Shown piece after piece: positions 25,960 through 33,451 of a DNA stretch of 64,000 nucleotides. This DNA comes from DASRHY01 sp046765875 (GTDB lineage Bacteria > Actinomycetota > Actinomycetes > Propionibacteriales > Kribbellaceae): assembly GCA_046765875.1 (NCBI GenBank), contig JBKPSJ010000027.1:18254-82253 (forward strand), written 5' to 3'. Within the stretch, counting starts at the first letter, position 1. Each line of letters starts with the position of its first letter. A program made the translations under genes and the position numbers. The notes beneath the pieces were generated by a model that saw only the letters and a program-made list of their open reading frames with translations, did not search any database and was not told the origin of the DNA.

Positions 25960-26318
25960 GGTGACGGGAATTCGGTTGGCCTGGGCAACGTTCGGATCTG
26001 TCGTGAGCTTCGTGTTGACGTTCGGGCTGTTCGCGGACCCATCGGCCTTCGGCCGGTCGGGCGTTGATGCCTGGGCGCCCACGGATGCGCTTCTCACCTG
26101 CACCGGCGCGCGACGCTGACCCTCCTCCTGCTCCAGCAGGACCGACGGAGGAGGGTGGCCTGAGCTCCGGCCTCCTCCTTGAGCGGCGGCCGGATCGCGC
26201 GGTCCTGGCGCGGAATCCCTTCACCGGACCCAGCGGTTGGCACCCGCCCGCGCACGTCGTACGCCACGACAACACGTTGCTACGAGCAACGGAACCATGC
26301 AGGAGAGAGACAAGGAGT
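25960..26318 (+). other. 359-nt leader/intergenic region before the EF-Tu paralogue
   Basis: No separate gene is supported. An open frame in phase with tuf runs through the second half (from ATG 26064) but lacks a ribosome site or homology. The region contains the three-part complementary structure at 26119-26178 (own entry), a possible -35 box TTGACG at 26014-26019, and the tuf ribosome site AAGGAG just before 26319. Confidence 0.6.
26119..26178 (+). promoter_or_regulatory. three-element leader with mutually exclusive hairpins
   Basis: Element 1 ACCCTCCTCC (26119-26128) pairs perfectly with element 2 GGAGGAGGGT (26147-26156), with a small inner hairpin CTGCTCCAGCAG. Element 3 CCTCCTCC (26171-26178) is complementary to the same GGAGGAGG (26147-26154). 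Thus 1:2 and 2:3 exclude each other, as in attenuators. It lies 140 nt upstream of the tuf paralogue on the same strand. Function is inference. Confidence 0.4.
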
Positions 26319-27506
26319 ATGGCCAAGAGCCTTTACGTGCGGACCAAGCCGCACCTCAACATCGGGACGATGGGTCACGTCGACCACGGCAAGACCACGC
26401 TGACCGCGGCGATCACCAAGGTGCTCGCCGAGGCCGACCCCGTGCACAACCGGTTCGTCGCCTTCGACGGTATCGACCGGGCGCCGGAGGAGGTCCAGCG
26501 CGGTATCACCATCAACATCTCGCACGTCGAGTACGAGACGGCGACCCGGCACTACGCGCACGTCGACATGCCCGGGCACGCGGACTACGTGAAGAACATG
26601 ATCACGGGTGCGGCCCAGGTCGACGCCGCGATCCTGGTCGTGTCCGCGCAGGACGGCGCGATGCCGCAGACGCGTGAGCACGTGCTGCTCGCGCGCCGGG
26701 TGGGTGTGCCGTACCTGGTGGTCGCGATGAACAAGGCCGACGCCGTCCACGACCCCGAGATCCTCGACCTGGTCGAGCTCGAGGTCCGCGAGCTGCTGAG
26801 CGAGTACGGGTTCCCCGGCGGCGAGGCGCCCGTGGTCCGCGTCTCGGCGCTCAGGGCGCTCGAGGGTGACCCGCGCTGGGTCGCGTCGATCGTGGAGCTG
26901 CTGGCCGCGGTCGATGACTACGTACCGGTGCCCGACCGCGAGCTCGGCGAGCCGTTCCTGATGCCGATCGAGAATGTGCTCACCATCAGCGGCCGCGGCA
27001 CGGTCGTCACCGGTGCGGTCGAGCGCGGTTCGCTGCGGGTCGGCGACGCGGTCGAGGTGGTCGGTCTCGGGCCGACGGCGGCCAGCGTGGCCACCGGGCT
27101 GGAGACGTTCGGCAAGTCGCTGGAGCGGGCCGAGGCCGGTGACAACGCGGCGGTGCTGCTGCGCGGTGTCCGGCGCGACGAGATCCGTCGCGGTCAGGTG
27201 CTGGCGCTGCCGGGCACGGTCACGCCGCACCGGCGGTTCCGGGCCATGCTGCACGCGCTGACCACGGCCGAGGGCGGGCGGCACACGCCGTTCGCAGCGG
27301 ACTACCGGCCGCAGTTCTACTTCCGTACCACCGATGTGTCCGGTGGCATCGACCTCGGCGGTACGCCGCTGGTGATGCCGGGTGACACGGTGGATCTGAC
27401 GGTGGAGCTGGGCAAGCCGATCGCGATGGAGACCGGCCTCGGCTTCGCGGTCCGCGAGGGCGGCAAGACCGTCGCCGCGGGCACCGTGACCGAACTGCTC
27501 GACTAG
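26319..27506 (+). CDS. tuf: elongation factor Tu paralogue (tuf2/tuf3-like)
   Basis: 395 residues, full EF-Tu with three domains. Delivers aminoacyl-tRNA to the ribosome as a GTP complex. G motifs: GHVDHGKT 19-26, RGITI 61-65, DMPGH 83-87 (DCPGH in housekeeping EF-Tu), NKAD 138-141. Many positions differ from the standard actinobacterial protein, for example ETFGKSLERAEAGDNAAVLLRG for EMFRKLLDEGQAGENVGLLLRG, and the domain 2-3 loop is shorter. No rpsL-rpsG-fusA is adjacent, so it is not the str-operon gene. It resembles the second EF-Tu of streptomycetes (Tuf3), known there as stress- or stringency-induced. ATG 26319 with AAGGAG. Confidence 0.95.
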   Translation: MAKSLYVRTKPHLNIGTMGHVDHGKTTLTAAITKVLAEADPVHNRFVAFDGIDRAPEEVQRGITINISHVEYETATRHYAHVDMPGHADYVKNMITGAAQVDAAILVVSAQDGAMPQTREHVLLARRVGVPYLVVAMNKADAVHDPEILDLVELEVRELLSEYGFPGGEAPVVRVSALRALEGDPRWVASIVELLAAVDDYVPVPDRELGEPFLMPIENVLTISGRGTVVTGAVERGSLRVGDAVEVVGLGPTAASVATGLETFGKSLERAEAGDNAAVLLRGVRRDEIRRGQVLALPGTVTPHRRFRAMLHALTTAEGGRHTPFAADYRPQFYFRTTDVSGGIDLGGTPLVMPGDTVDLTVELGKPIAMETGLGFAVREGGKTVAAGTVTELLD

Positions 27507-27559
27507 GGCGTGTCAGACACGCCTAGCTGACACGGCGCCCGGAGGGTTACTCCGGGCGC
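27507..27559. terminator. two hairpins between convergent tuf and kinase genes
   Basis: First GGCGTGTC-A-GACACGCC (27507-27523), then GCGCCCGGAG (27535-27544) / CTCCGGGCGC (27550-27559), a perfect 10-bp stem with loop GGTTA. They begin right after the tuf stop and end just before the kinase stop, so they serve both genes. Confidence 0.8.
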
Positions 27560-27562
27560 TGT

Positions 27563-29380
27563 TCAGTTGACGAACGGTATGTCGATGTGCGGAAAGTCCG
27601 GCAGGTGCGGCAGCTGCGGAGTGCTCGGAAGCTGGCTGCGGTCGAACGGGTCACTGAGCGGGGTCCAGGTGGTGTCGACCCCGGTGGCGACCAGGTATAC
27701 GCACACCAGCGCGACCGACAGCAGCGAGGCCACCACGATCGCGCGCAGCCAGACCGGCCGTACCGCGACCCGGGCGATCGAATGCGAGCCGCGGCGCAGC
27801 GACGAGCCGCCCGGACCCCACCACGCCGTCAGGAGTCCGATGAACGCGCCGACGCCGGACGCGACGGCGACCAGCGGCTGCCAGTCCAGCCCGTACAGCG
27901 CGACGCCGCCGACAGCCGCGAAGCCGCCGGTGACGGCGCCCATGAACAGCGGCAGGATCAGGCACGGGATGGTGATCAGCATCGAGGTGGCCAGGTGGAC
28001 CGGGCTGGCCAGCGTCGCCACCCAGCCGTCGGACCGGCCACGCCCGCCACGGGTCTGGCGACGCCGCAGCAGCGTCGTGCTGGTGCGGTCGACCAACCGG
28101 GCGACCACGATCAGCAGCCCGGTGACGATGCATGCGAGCACCGGCGCCACTGCGGCGAAGGCGGCCAGCGCGAGGAGCAACGAGAACAGCGTGCCGGCCC
28201 GGCTCGACGTCACCGCCGCCTTGGCCTGCTGTGCCTGGGCTGGAGCGGGCGGCACCTGGTAGTTCTGCGGATAGCCCGGTGCCGGCTGCTGGTAGGCAAC
28301 AGGTTGGTACGCGCCGGGCTGATACGCCTGCTGCTGGTGCAGCCCGGCGTGGTACGCCGCCGCCCGATCGGCCTTTCCGGCCGGCTTTGGCGTGCGCTTG
28401 GGGATCAGTGGCGGAATCAGCGCAGCCACCTGCTCCGGCGTCGGGCCGGTGTCGGCAGGCAGCTGCTTGGTCCCGTCGGCCGGCATTACGCGAGTCCTAT
28501 CCGGCCGCATGGTCGGCGACATCACCGTCGGCGACTCGCGCGGGACGAACGCGATGCGGCCCTCGGAGTACCGGTCCAGGCCGCGCAGGATCTCCTCGGC
28601 CGTCGGCCGCTGCGCGCGGTCCGGCGACAACGATGCGGCCAGCAGCGGCGCCAGCCGCGGGTCGATGCCCTCGAGGTCGGCCTCGCCGCTGCGGACCCGG
28701 GCCAGGACGGCCTCGAACGGTCCGGTGCCGAACGGGCGCCGGCCGGTGGCGGCGAACGTCACGGTGGCCGCCCAGCCCCACCAGTCTGTGGAGGCGGCGA
28801 CCGGCTCACCCGCGACCAGTTCGGGTGCGATGTAGCCGGGCGTGCCGATCACCAGACCCGTCGCGGTGATCCGCAGGTCGTCGGCCGCCTGGGCGATGCC
28901 GAAGTCGATGATGACCGGGCGCTCGTCGTACATGAGCACGTTGCCGGGCTTGAGGTCGCGGTGCACGACGCCGACGGCGTGGATCGCCTGCAGCGACTCG
29001 GCCAGGCAGCCGGCTGTCATCAGCAGCCTGCGCGGTGTCAGCGGCCCCCGTTCCTCGACCAACTCGTCGAGTTGCGGTCCGGGCACGTACCGCGTCACCA
29101 GGTACGGCCGGTCGCCGTGCAGGTCGTGGTCCAGAACGCCGGCGACACCTGGGTGCGAGATCCGCTGCAGCGTCGAGACCTCGCGCTCCAGCCGAGCCCG
29201 GGCGGTCGGATCGTGCGCGACGTGCGGACGCAGCACCTTGACCGCGACCCGCTCGTCGTCCGGTCCGGTGCCGAGGTAGACGACGCCCATACCGCCCTGC
29301 CCGAGTCGCCGTACGAGCCGGTAGGGACCCAGCTGTTCGGCAACCGGCGCCTGCTCGATCGTCGGCTCCCCCAGGGACAT
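27563..29380 (-). CDS. membrane Ser/Thr protein kinase
   Basis: 605 residues. Hanks-type kinase domain about 20-270: LGQGGMGVVY at 26-35, ATP Lys48, catalytic HRD at 140-142, DFG at 159-161, APE in GYIAPELV. Then a Pro/Gln/Tyr-rich linker (about 300-385, YQPGAYQPVAYQQPAPGYP) and a C-terminal block with about four to five hydrophobic spans (LFSLLLALAAFAAVAPVLACIVTG, HLATSMLITIPCLILPLFMGA, WLRAIVVASLLSVALVCVYLV). So the kinase domain is cytosolic and membrane-tethered at its C-terminus. No extracellular sensor such as PASTA. ATG may be leaderless: TACGGT lies 7 nt upstream as a -10. An iron box lies 89 nt upstream. Confidence 0.94.
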   Translation of the reverse strand: MSLGEPTIEQAPVAEQLGPYRLVRRLGQGGMGVVYLGTGPDDERVAVKVLRPHVAHDPTARARLEREVSTLQRISHPGVAGVLDHDLHGDRPYLVTRYVPGPQLDELVEERGPLTPRRLLMTAGCLAESLQAIHAVGVVHRDLKPGNVLMYDERPVIIDFGIAQAADDLRITATGLVIGTPGYIAPELVAGEPVAASTDWWGWAATVTFAATGRRPFGTGPFEAVLARVRSGEADLEGIDPRLAPLLAASLSPDRAQRPTAEEILRGLDRYSEGRIAFVPRESPTVMSPTMRPDRTRVMPADGTKQLPADTGPTPEQVAALIPPLIPKRTPKPAGKADRAAAYHAGLHQQQAYQPGAYQPVAYQQPAPGYPQNYQVPPAPAQAQQAKAAVTSSRAGTLFSLLLALAAFAAVAPVLACIVTGLLIVVARLVDRTSTTLLRRRQTRGGRGRSDGWVATLASPVHLATSMLITIPCLILPLFMGAVTGGFAAVGGVALYGLDWQPLVAVASGVGAFIGLLTAWWGPGGSSLRRGSHSIARVAVRPVWLRAIVVASLLSVALVCVYLVATGVDTTWTPLSDPFDRSQLPSTPQLPHLPDFPHIDIPFVN

Positions 29381-29468
29381 GCCATCTACCGTACGTGCTG
29401 GCAGGGCTAGCGCCTGCCCGCTCAGGTTTCGATCACATCAAGGCCCAAGAGCCGCGCTGCTTCTGGCA

Positions 29469-29487
29469 TCAGGTAAGGCTTACCTAA
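29469..29487. promoter_or_regulatory. iron box (IdeR/DmdR/DtxR-type operator)
   Basis: TCAGGTAAGGCTTACCTAA matches 16 of 19 positions of the actinobacterial iron box TTAGGTTAGGCTAACCTAA and is palindromic (AGGTAAG-G-CTTACCT with one centre base). It overlaps the stop codon of the DUF2238-like gene and lies 88 nt upstream of the kinase ATG, in the orientation to control the kinase gene on the minus strand. Confidence 0.7.
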
Positions 29488-30091
29488 TCGAATCCGATGT
29501 CCAACGCCGCCGCAGTCGATAGACGACCAGACCGGCGGCCAGGGCGCCGAGCGTGCCGAGGGTCAGGTCGCCGAGGGTGTCGGTGTACGCCGTCTGCAGT
29601 TCCTCCGAGTGCCGGATGAACGCCCAGTACTCGCCGACCTCCCAGATCACCGCGGCCGTGCTGCCGAAGCCGAGCGCGAACATCACGGTCAGCCCGCGCG
29701 AGGTCGCACTCGGGGTGAACGCGATCAGCACACCCGCGGTCAGCAGACCCCAAAGCACGAAATGCATCAGGTCGTCCCACCACCACACCGTGTCGAACAG
29801 GTCCAGCCGGTTGCCGGCCAGATCGACCAGCCAGGGCAATGTGATGAGCAGGTCCGCCAGCCAGGGAAACGCCTGCCGGCCCCGGCGGGCGACGTACCAG
29901 TAGACCGGGAGCGCCATCGCCCCGATCGGGTACACCACCAGCCGGGCGCCGGTGGCCTTGCCCTTGATGCCGCTGAGATCCGGCCAGATCAATGCCGAGA
30001 GCAACAACGCGAACAGCAGCAGTTTCGCCGCCACGTCGGCGATGACGACCGCACGCGCTCCCGGGGCCCGAACGGCATCAGCAGTGGTCAT
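29480..30091 (-). CDS. DUF2238/YjdF-like membrane protein
   Basis: 203 residues with five to six membrane helices (AKLLLFALLLSALIWPDL, ARLVVYPIGAMALPVYWYV, LMHFVLWGLLTAGVLIAF, LTVMFALGFGSTAAVIWEV, LTLGTLGALAAGLVVYRL). The pattern WWWDDLMHF, WEVGEYWAFI and DTLGDLTLGTLGA is that of the YjdF family (DxxxHF, WE, DTxxDL). Function unknown. Its stop codon lies inside the iron box. ATG 30091-30089. The 55 nt between it and the FKBP gene show nothing else. Confidence 0.8.
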   Translation of the reverse strand: MTTADAVRAPGARAVVIADVAAKLLLFALLLSALIWPDLSGIKGKATGARLVVYPIGAMALPVYWYVARRGRQAFPWLADLLITLPWLVDLAGNRLDLFDTVWWWDDLMHFVLWGLLTAGVLIAFTPSATSRGLTVMFALGFGSTAAVIWEVGEYWAFIRHSEELQTAYTDTLGDLTLGTLGALAAGLVVYRLRRRWTSDSIR

Positions 30092-30146
30092 GCTCCTAGT
30101 GAGCCAGAAACTCCAGCCGTTCGGATGAGTATTCCTACGCTGATTC

Positions 30147-30518
30147 TCAGTTCACGGAGATCAGGTCGACCACGAAGATCAGCGTCTCGCCCGGCTCGAT
30201 CACACCACCCGCGCCGCGGTCGCCGTAAGCGAGGTGCGGCGGGATGACCAGCTTGCGCCGGCCGCCGATCTTCATCCCCTCCACGCCGGCGTCCCAGCCC
30301 TGGATCACCTGGCCGGCGCCGAGCTGGAAAGCCAGCGGGGTACCGCGGTTGTAAGACGCGTCGAACTCCTCGCCGGTCGAGTGCGCGACGCCGACGTAGT
30401 GGACGTTCACCCGCGATCCGGCGGTCGCCTCATCCCCGTCGCCGACGGTGATGTCGGTGATCTCGAGGTCGCTCGGTGGCGGCCCGTCCGGAAAGTCGAT
30501 CTCAGGCTTCTCAGTCAT
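30147..30518 (-). CDS. FKBP-type peptidyl-prolyl cis-trans isomerase
   Basis: 123 residues, one FKBP domain and no signal peptide, so cytosolic. Landmarks: VNVHYVGVAHSTGEEFDASY, FQLGAGQVIQGWDAGVEGMKIGGRRKL, IPPHLAYGDRGAGGVIEPGETLIFVVDLI: the Asp, Phe, Val-Ile-Trp and Tyr residues of the active pocket are all there. Accelerates proline isomerisation in folding. Divergent from purD with 63 nt between. This neighbour pair is common in actinobacteria. Confidence 0.96.
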   Translation of the reverse strand: MTEKPEIDFPDGPPPSDLEITDITVGDGDEATAGSRVNVHYVGVAHSTGEEFDASYNRGTPLAFQLGAGQVIQGWDAGVEGMKIGGRRKLVIPPHLAYGDRGAGGVIEPGETLIFVVDLISVN

Positions 30519-30581
30519 TCCACGACCCTAACCTCCGGTCGAGCGGTCGTGTCCCGGTGGCTGCCGATAGGCTCGGGGGCC

Positions 30582-31838
30582 GTGAAGGTTCTGGTGCTGG
30601 GGACCGGGGGGCGGGAGCACGCACTGGCCTGGGCTTTGACCCGCGACCCCGACGTCGAGCAGGTGTACGCGGCGCCGGGCAATCCGGGCATCGCCGCGGT
30701 GGCAGAGTGCCGGCCGGTGAATATGGCCGACAACGGCGCCGTCGTCGCGCTGGCGCGTGAACTCGGTGTTGACCTGGTGGTGGTCGGGCCCGAGGCGCCG
30801 CTGGTCGCCGGGGTTGCCGATCCGTTGCGCGAGGCCGGGTTCGCGGTGTTCGGCCCGTCCGCGCAGGCCGCCCGGATCGAGGGCTCGAAGGCGTTCGCCA
30901 AGGACGTGATGGCCGCCGCTGAGGTGCCGACCGGCCGGGCGTACGTGTGCACGACTCCGGAACAGGCCGCCGCGGCGATCGACGCGTTCGGCGCGCCGTA
31001 CGTCGTCAAGGACGACGGGCTGGCCGCCGGCAAAGGCGTAGTGGTGACCGCAGACCGCGACGTCGCGCTGGCGCATGCGGCGCGTTGCGAGCAGGTACTG
31101 GTCGAGGAATACCTGGACGGCCCGGAGGTCTCGCTGTTCGCGATCACCGACGGCACCACAGTCGTACCCCTGCAGCCGGCCCAGGACTTCAAACGACTCC
31201 AGGACGACGACGAGGGACCGAACACCGGTGGGATGGGTGCGTACACACCGTTGCCCTGGGCACCCGATGGGCTGCTCGACGAGATCGTCGACCGCGTCCT
31301 GCAGCCGACGGTCGACGAACTGCGTCGGCGCGGCACCCCGTTCGTGGGTCTCCTGTACGCCGGGCTGGCGATCACCTCCCGCGGCCTGCGGGTGATCGAG
31401 TTCAACTGCCGGTTCGGCGATCCCGAGACGCAGGCGCTGCTGCCGATGCTGCAGTCGCCGCTCGGCTCGTTGTTGTACGCGGCGGCGACCGGCAAGCTCG
31501 ACGAGTTCGGCAAGCTGCACTGGCACCACGGTGCGGCGGTCACCGTCGTCGTGGCGGCGCAGAACTATCCGGCAAAGCCGCGCGGCGGCGACGTGATCAC
31601 CGGCATCGACGAAGCGGTCAAGTCCGAGGACGTGCAGGTCTTTCACGCCGGCACCTCCGCCGACGGGGACCGGCTGGTCACGTCGGGTGGGCGCGTACTC
31701 GCCGTCACCGCAGTCAGTGAGGACCTCGAGCCCGCTCGGCGCAAGGCCTACGCGGCGGTCGACCTCATCTCGATCGACGGCTCGCAGCATCGCACCGACA
31801 TCGCCGCGAAGGCCGCCCGCGGCGAGATCAGGGTCTGA
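30582..31838 (+). CDS. purD: phosphoribosylamine-glycine ligase (GAR synthetase)
   Basis: 418 residues from GTG 30582 (MKVLVLGTGGREHALAW); the open frame goes further 5' but with no homology. ATP-grasp enzyme for the second step of purine synthesis. Seen: GTGGREHALAW N-domain loop, VVVGPEAPLVAGV, APYVVKDDGLAAGKGVVV ATP loop, FKRLQDDDEGPNTGGMGAY and RFGDPETQ signatures. Starts with a weak ribosome site GGGG. Followed after 64 nt by a sigma-factor remnant and then purB. Confidence 0.97.
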   Translation: MKVLVLGTGGREHALAWALTRDPDVEQVYAAPGNPGIAAVAECRPVNMADNGAVVALARELGVDLVVVGPEAPLVAGVADPLREAGFAVFGPSAQAARIEGSKAFAKDVMAAAEVPTGRAYVCTTPEQAAAAIDAFGAPYVVKDDGLAAGKGVVVTADRDVALAHAARCEQVLVEEYLDGPEVSLFAITDGTTVVPLQPAQDFKRLQDDDEGPNTGGMGAYTPLPWAPDGLLDEIVDRVLQPTVDELRRRGTPFVGLLYAGLAITSRGLRVIEFNCRFGDPETQALLPMLQSPLGSLLYAAATGKLDEFGKLHWHHGAAVTVVVAAQNYPAKPRGGDVITGIDEAVKSEDVQVFHAGTSADGDRLVTSGGRVLAVTAVSEDLEPARRKAYAAVDLISIDGSQHRTDIAAKAARGEIRV

Positions 31839-31902
31839 CACGGTTCCAACCTGCCGTTGGGGATCATCGTCTGAGGTGGTGTTACGACAGCGCGAGGTGC
31901 TC

Positions 31903-32001
31903 GTGGCGCGGCGCGATGACGACGCGTACGTCGAGTTCGTGACCGTCGCCGGCCGCGGACTGCTGCGCACGCTTTCGGGGACAATGGGTGCGTGCCTGTG
32001 A
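31903..32001 (+). pseudogene. N-terminal remnant of a SigE-family ECF sigma factor
   Basis: A 32-codon frame from GTG 31903, with GAGG 5 nt upstream, reads MARRDDDAYVEFVTVAGRGLLRT, the usual first 20 residues of actinobacterial SigE-family sigma factors (DxxYVEFVxxRxxxLLRTAYLL). After LLRT the similarity stops and the frame ends within the purB start. The remaining 140 residues expected are missing. The family assignment rests on a short match and is moderate. Confidence 0.45.
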
Positions 32002-33410
32002 TCCCCGACGTCCTCGCCTCGCGGTACGCCAGTCCCGAAATGGTGCGGCTGTGGTCCGCCCAGCACAAGATCGTGCTCGAGCGCCGGTTGTGGCTCGCCG
32101 TTCTGGCCGCACAGCGTGAGCTCGGCGTCGAGATTCCGGACGGAGTCATCGAGGACTACCAGCGTGTCGTCGACGACGTCGACCTGGAGTCGATCGCGGC
32201 CCGCGAACGGGTCATCCGGCACGACGTCAAGGCGCGGATCGAGGAGTTCAACGCGCTCGCCGGGCACGAGCACGTCCACAAGGGCATGACCAGCCGCGAC
32301 CTGACCGAGAACGTTGAGCAGCTACAGATACATAGCGCGTTGGAACTCGTGCGCGACCGGGCAGTCGCTACGGCGGTCAGGCTCGGTGCCCTCGCCGCCG
32401 AGCACGCCGAGTTGGTGATCACCGGCCGGTCCCACAACGTGGCCGCGCAGGCCACCACGCTCGGCAAGCGGTTCGCCTCGGCCGCCGAGGAACTGCTGAT
32501 CGCGATCGAGCGGGTCGAGGAACTAATCGAGCGCTACCCGTTGCGCGGGATCAAGGGCCCGGTCGGTACGGCGCAAGACATGCTCGACCTGCTCGGCTCA
32601 CCCGACAAGCTCGCCGATCTGGAACGACGAGTGGCTACGCACCTGGGCTTCAGCCGGGTGCTGACCAGCGTCGGGCAGGTGTACCCACGCTCGCAGGACT
32701 TCGAGGTCGTGACGGCACTGGTCCAGTTGGCGGCCGGCCCGTCCAGCCTGGCCAAGACCATCCGGCTGATGGCCGGGCACGAGCTGGTGACCGAGGGTTT
32801 CAAGGAGGGCCAGGTCGGCTCGTCGGCGATGCCGCACAAGATGAACACCCGGTCCTGCGAACGGGTGAACGGGCTGGCGGTGGTGCTGCGCGGCTACGCG
32901 TCGATGACCGGTGAGCTGGCCGGCGACCAGTGGAACGAGGGCGACGTGTCCTGCTCGGTGGTCCGCCGGGTCGCGCTGCCGGACTCGTTCTTCGCGCTGG
33001 ACGGCTTGTTCGAGACGTTCCTGACCGTGCTGGACGAGTTCGGCGTGTTCCGGGTGGTGGTGGCGCGCGAGCTCGACCGGTACCTGCCCTTCTTGACCAC
33101 GACGAAGGTGCTGATGGCCGCGGTGAAGAACGGCGTCGGCCGGGAGACCGCGCACGAGGTGATCAAGCAGCACGCGGTGCAGCTCGCCCTCGACCTGCGC
33201 AAGCGGCAGTCCGGCAACGACCTGTTCCACCGGCTCGGCGAGGACGGCCGGCTCGGGCTGACCGAGGCGCAGATCGTCGCGTCCGTCGGCGAGCCGCTGT
33301 CGTTCACCGGTGCGGCAGTTGCTCAGGTCAACGAGGTCGCACACCGGGTGGAGGAACTGGCCAAGCGATACCCGGAGGCCGCGGCGTACGCACCCGGCGA
33401 GATCCTTTAG
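31992..33410 (+). CDS. purB: adenylosuccinate lyase
   Basis: 472 residues from GTG 31992 (GTG 31998 is also possible). Fumarase/aspartase superfamily lyase acting at two steps of purine synthesis. Signature GSSAMPHKMNTRSCERV holds the flexible catalytic loop; also HVHKGMTSRDLTENV with the general-acid region and TGRSHNVAAQATTLGKRF with the catalytic His. It starts inside the end of the sigma remnant. The length and start IPDVLASRYASPEMV fit the class found in actinobacteria. Confidence 0.97.
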   Translation: MPVIPDVLASRYASPEMVRLWSAQHKIVLERRLWLAVLAAQRELGVEIPDGVIEDYQRVVDDVDLESIAARERVIRHDVKARIEEFNALAGHEHVHKGMTSRDLTENVEQLQIHSALELVRDRAVATAVRLGALAAEHAELVITGRSHNVAAQATTLGKRFASAAEELLIAIERVEELIERYPLRGIKGPVGTAQDMLDLLGSPDKLADLERRVATHLGFSRVLTSVGQVYPRSQDFEVVTALVQLAAGPSSLAKTIRLMAGHELVTEGFKEGQVGSSAMPHKMNTRSCERVNGLAVVLRGYASMTGELAGDQWNEGDVSCSVVRRVALPDSFFALDGLFETFLTVLDEFGVFRVVVARELDRYLPFLTTTKVLMAAVKNGVGRETAHEVIKQHAVQLALDLRKRQSGNDLFHRLGEDGRLGLTEAQIVASVGEPLSFTGAAVAQVNEVAHRVEELAKRYPEAAAYAPGEIL

Positions 33411-33417
33411 CGAGGTA

Positions 33418-33443
33418 GTGCCGGCGGTGCGAACCGCCGGCAC
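33418..33443. terminator. hairpin after purB
   Basis: Perfect 11-bp stem GTGCCGGCGGT / ACCGCCGGCAC with a GCGA tetraloop, 8 nt after the purB stop and just before the convergent secreted-protein gene. Acts for both directions. Confidence 0.85.
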
Positions 33444-33451
33444 AATCGATC

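Noticed and set aside
26064..26318. 85-residue N-terminal extension of EF-Tu in frame.
   Set aside because: EF-Tu starts at MAKxxxxRTKPH in all families and a good AAGGAG site precedes that ATG; the extension is Pro/Arg-rich and without a ribosome site.
30519..30581. Purine riboswitch before purD or purA.
   Set aside because: The leaders are too short or show no three-way-junction core sequence; only hairpin terminators are present.
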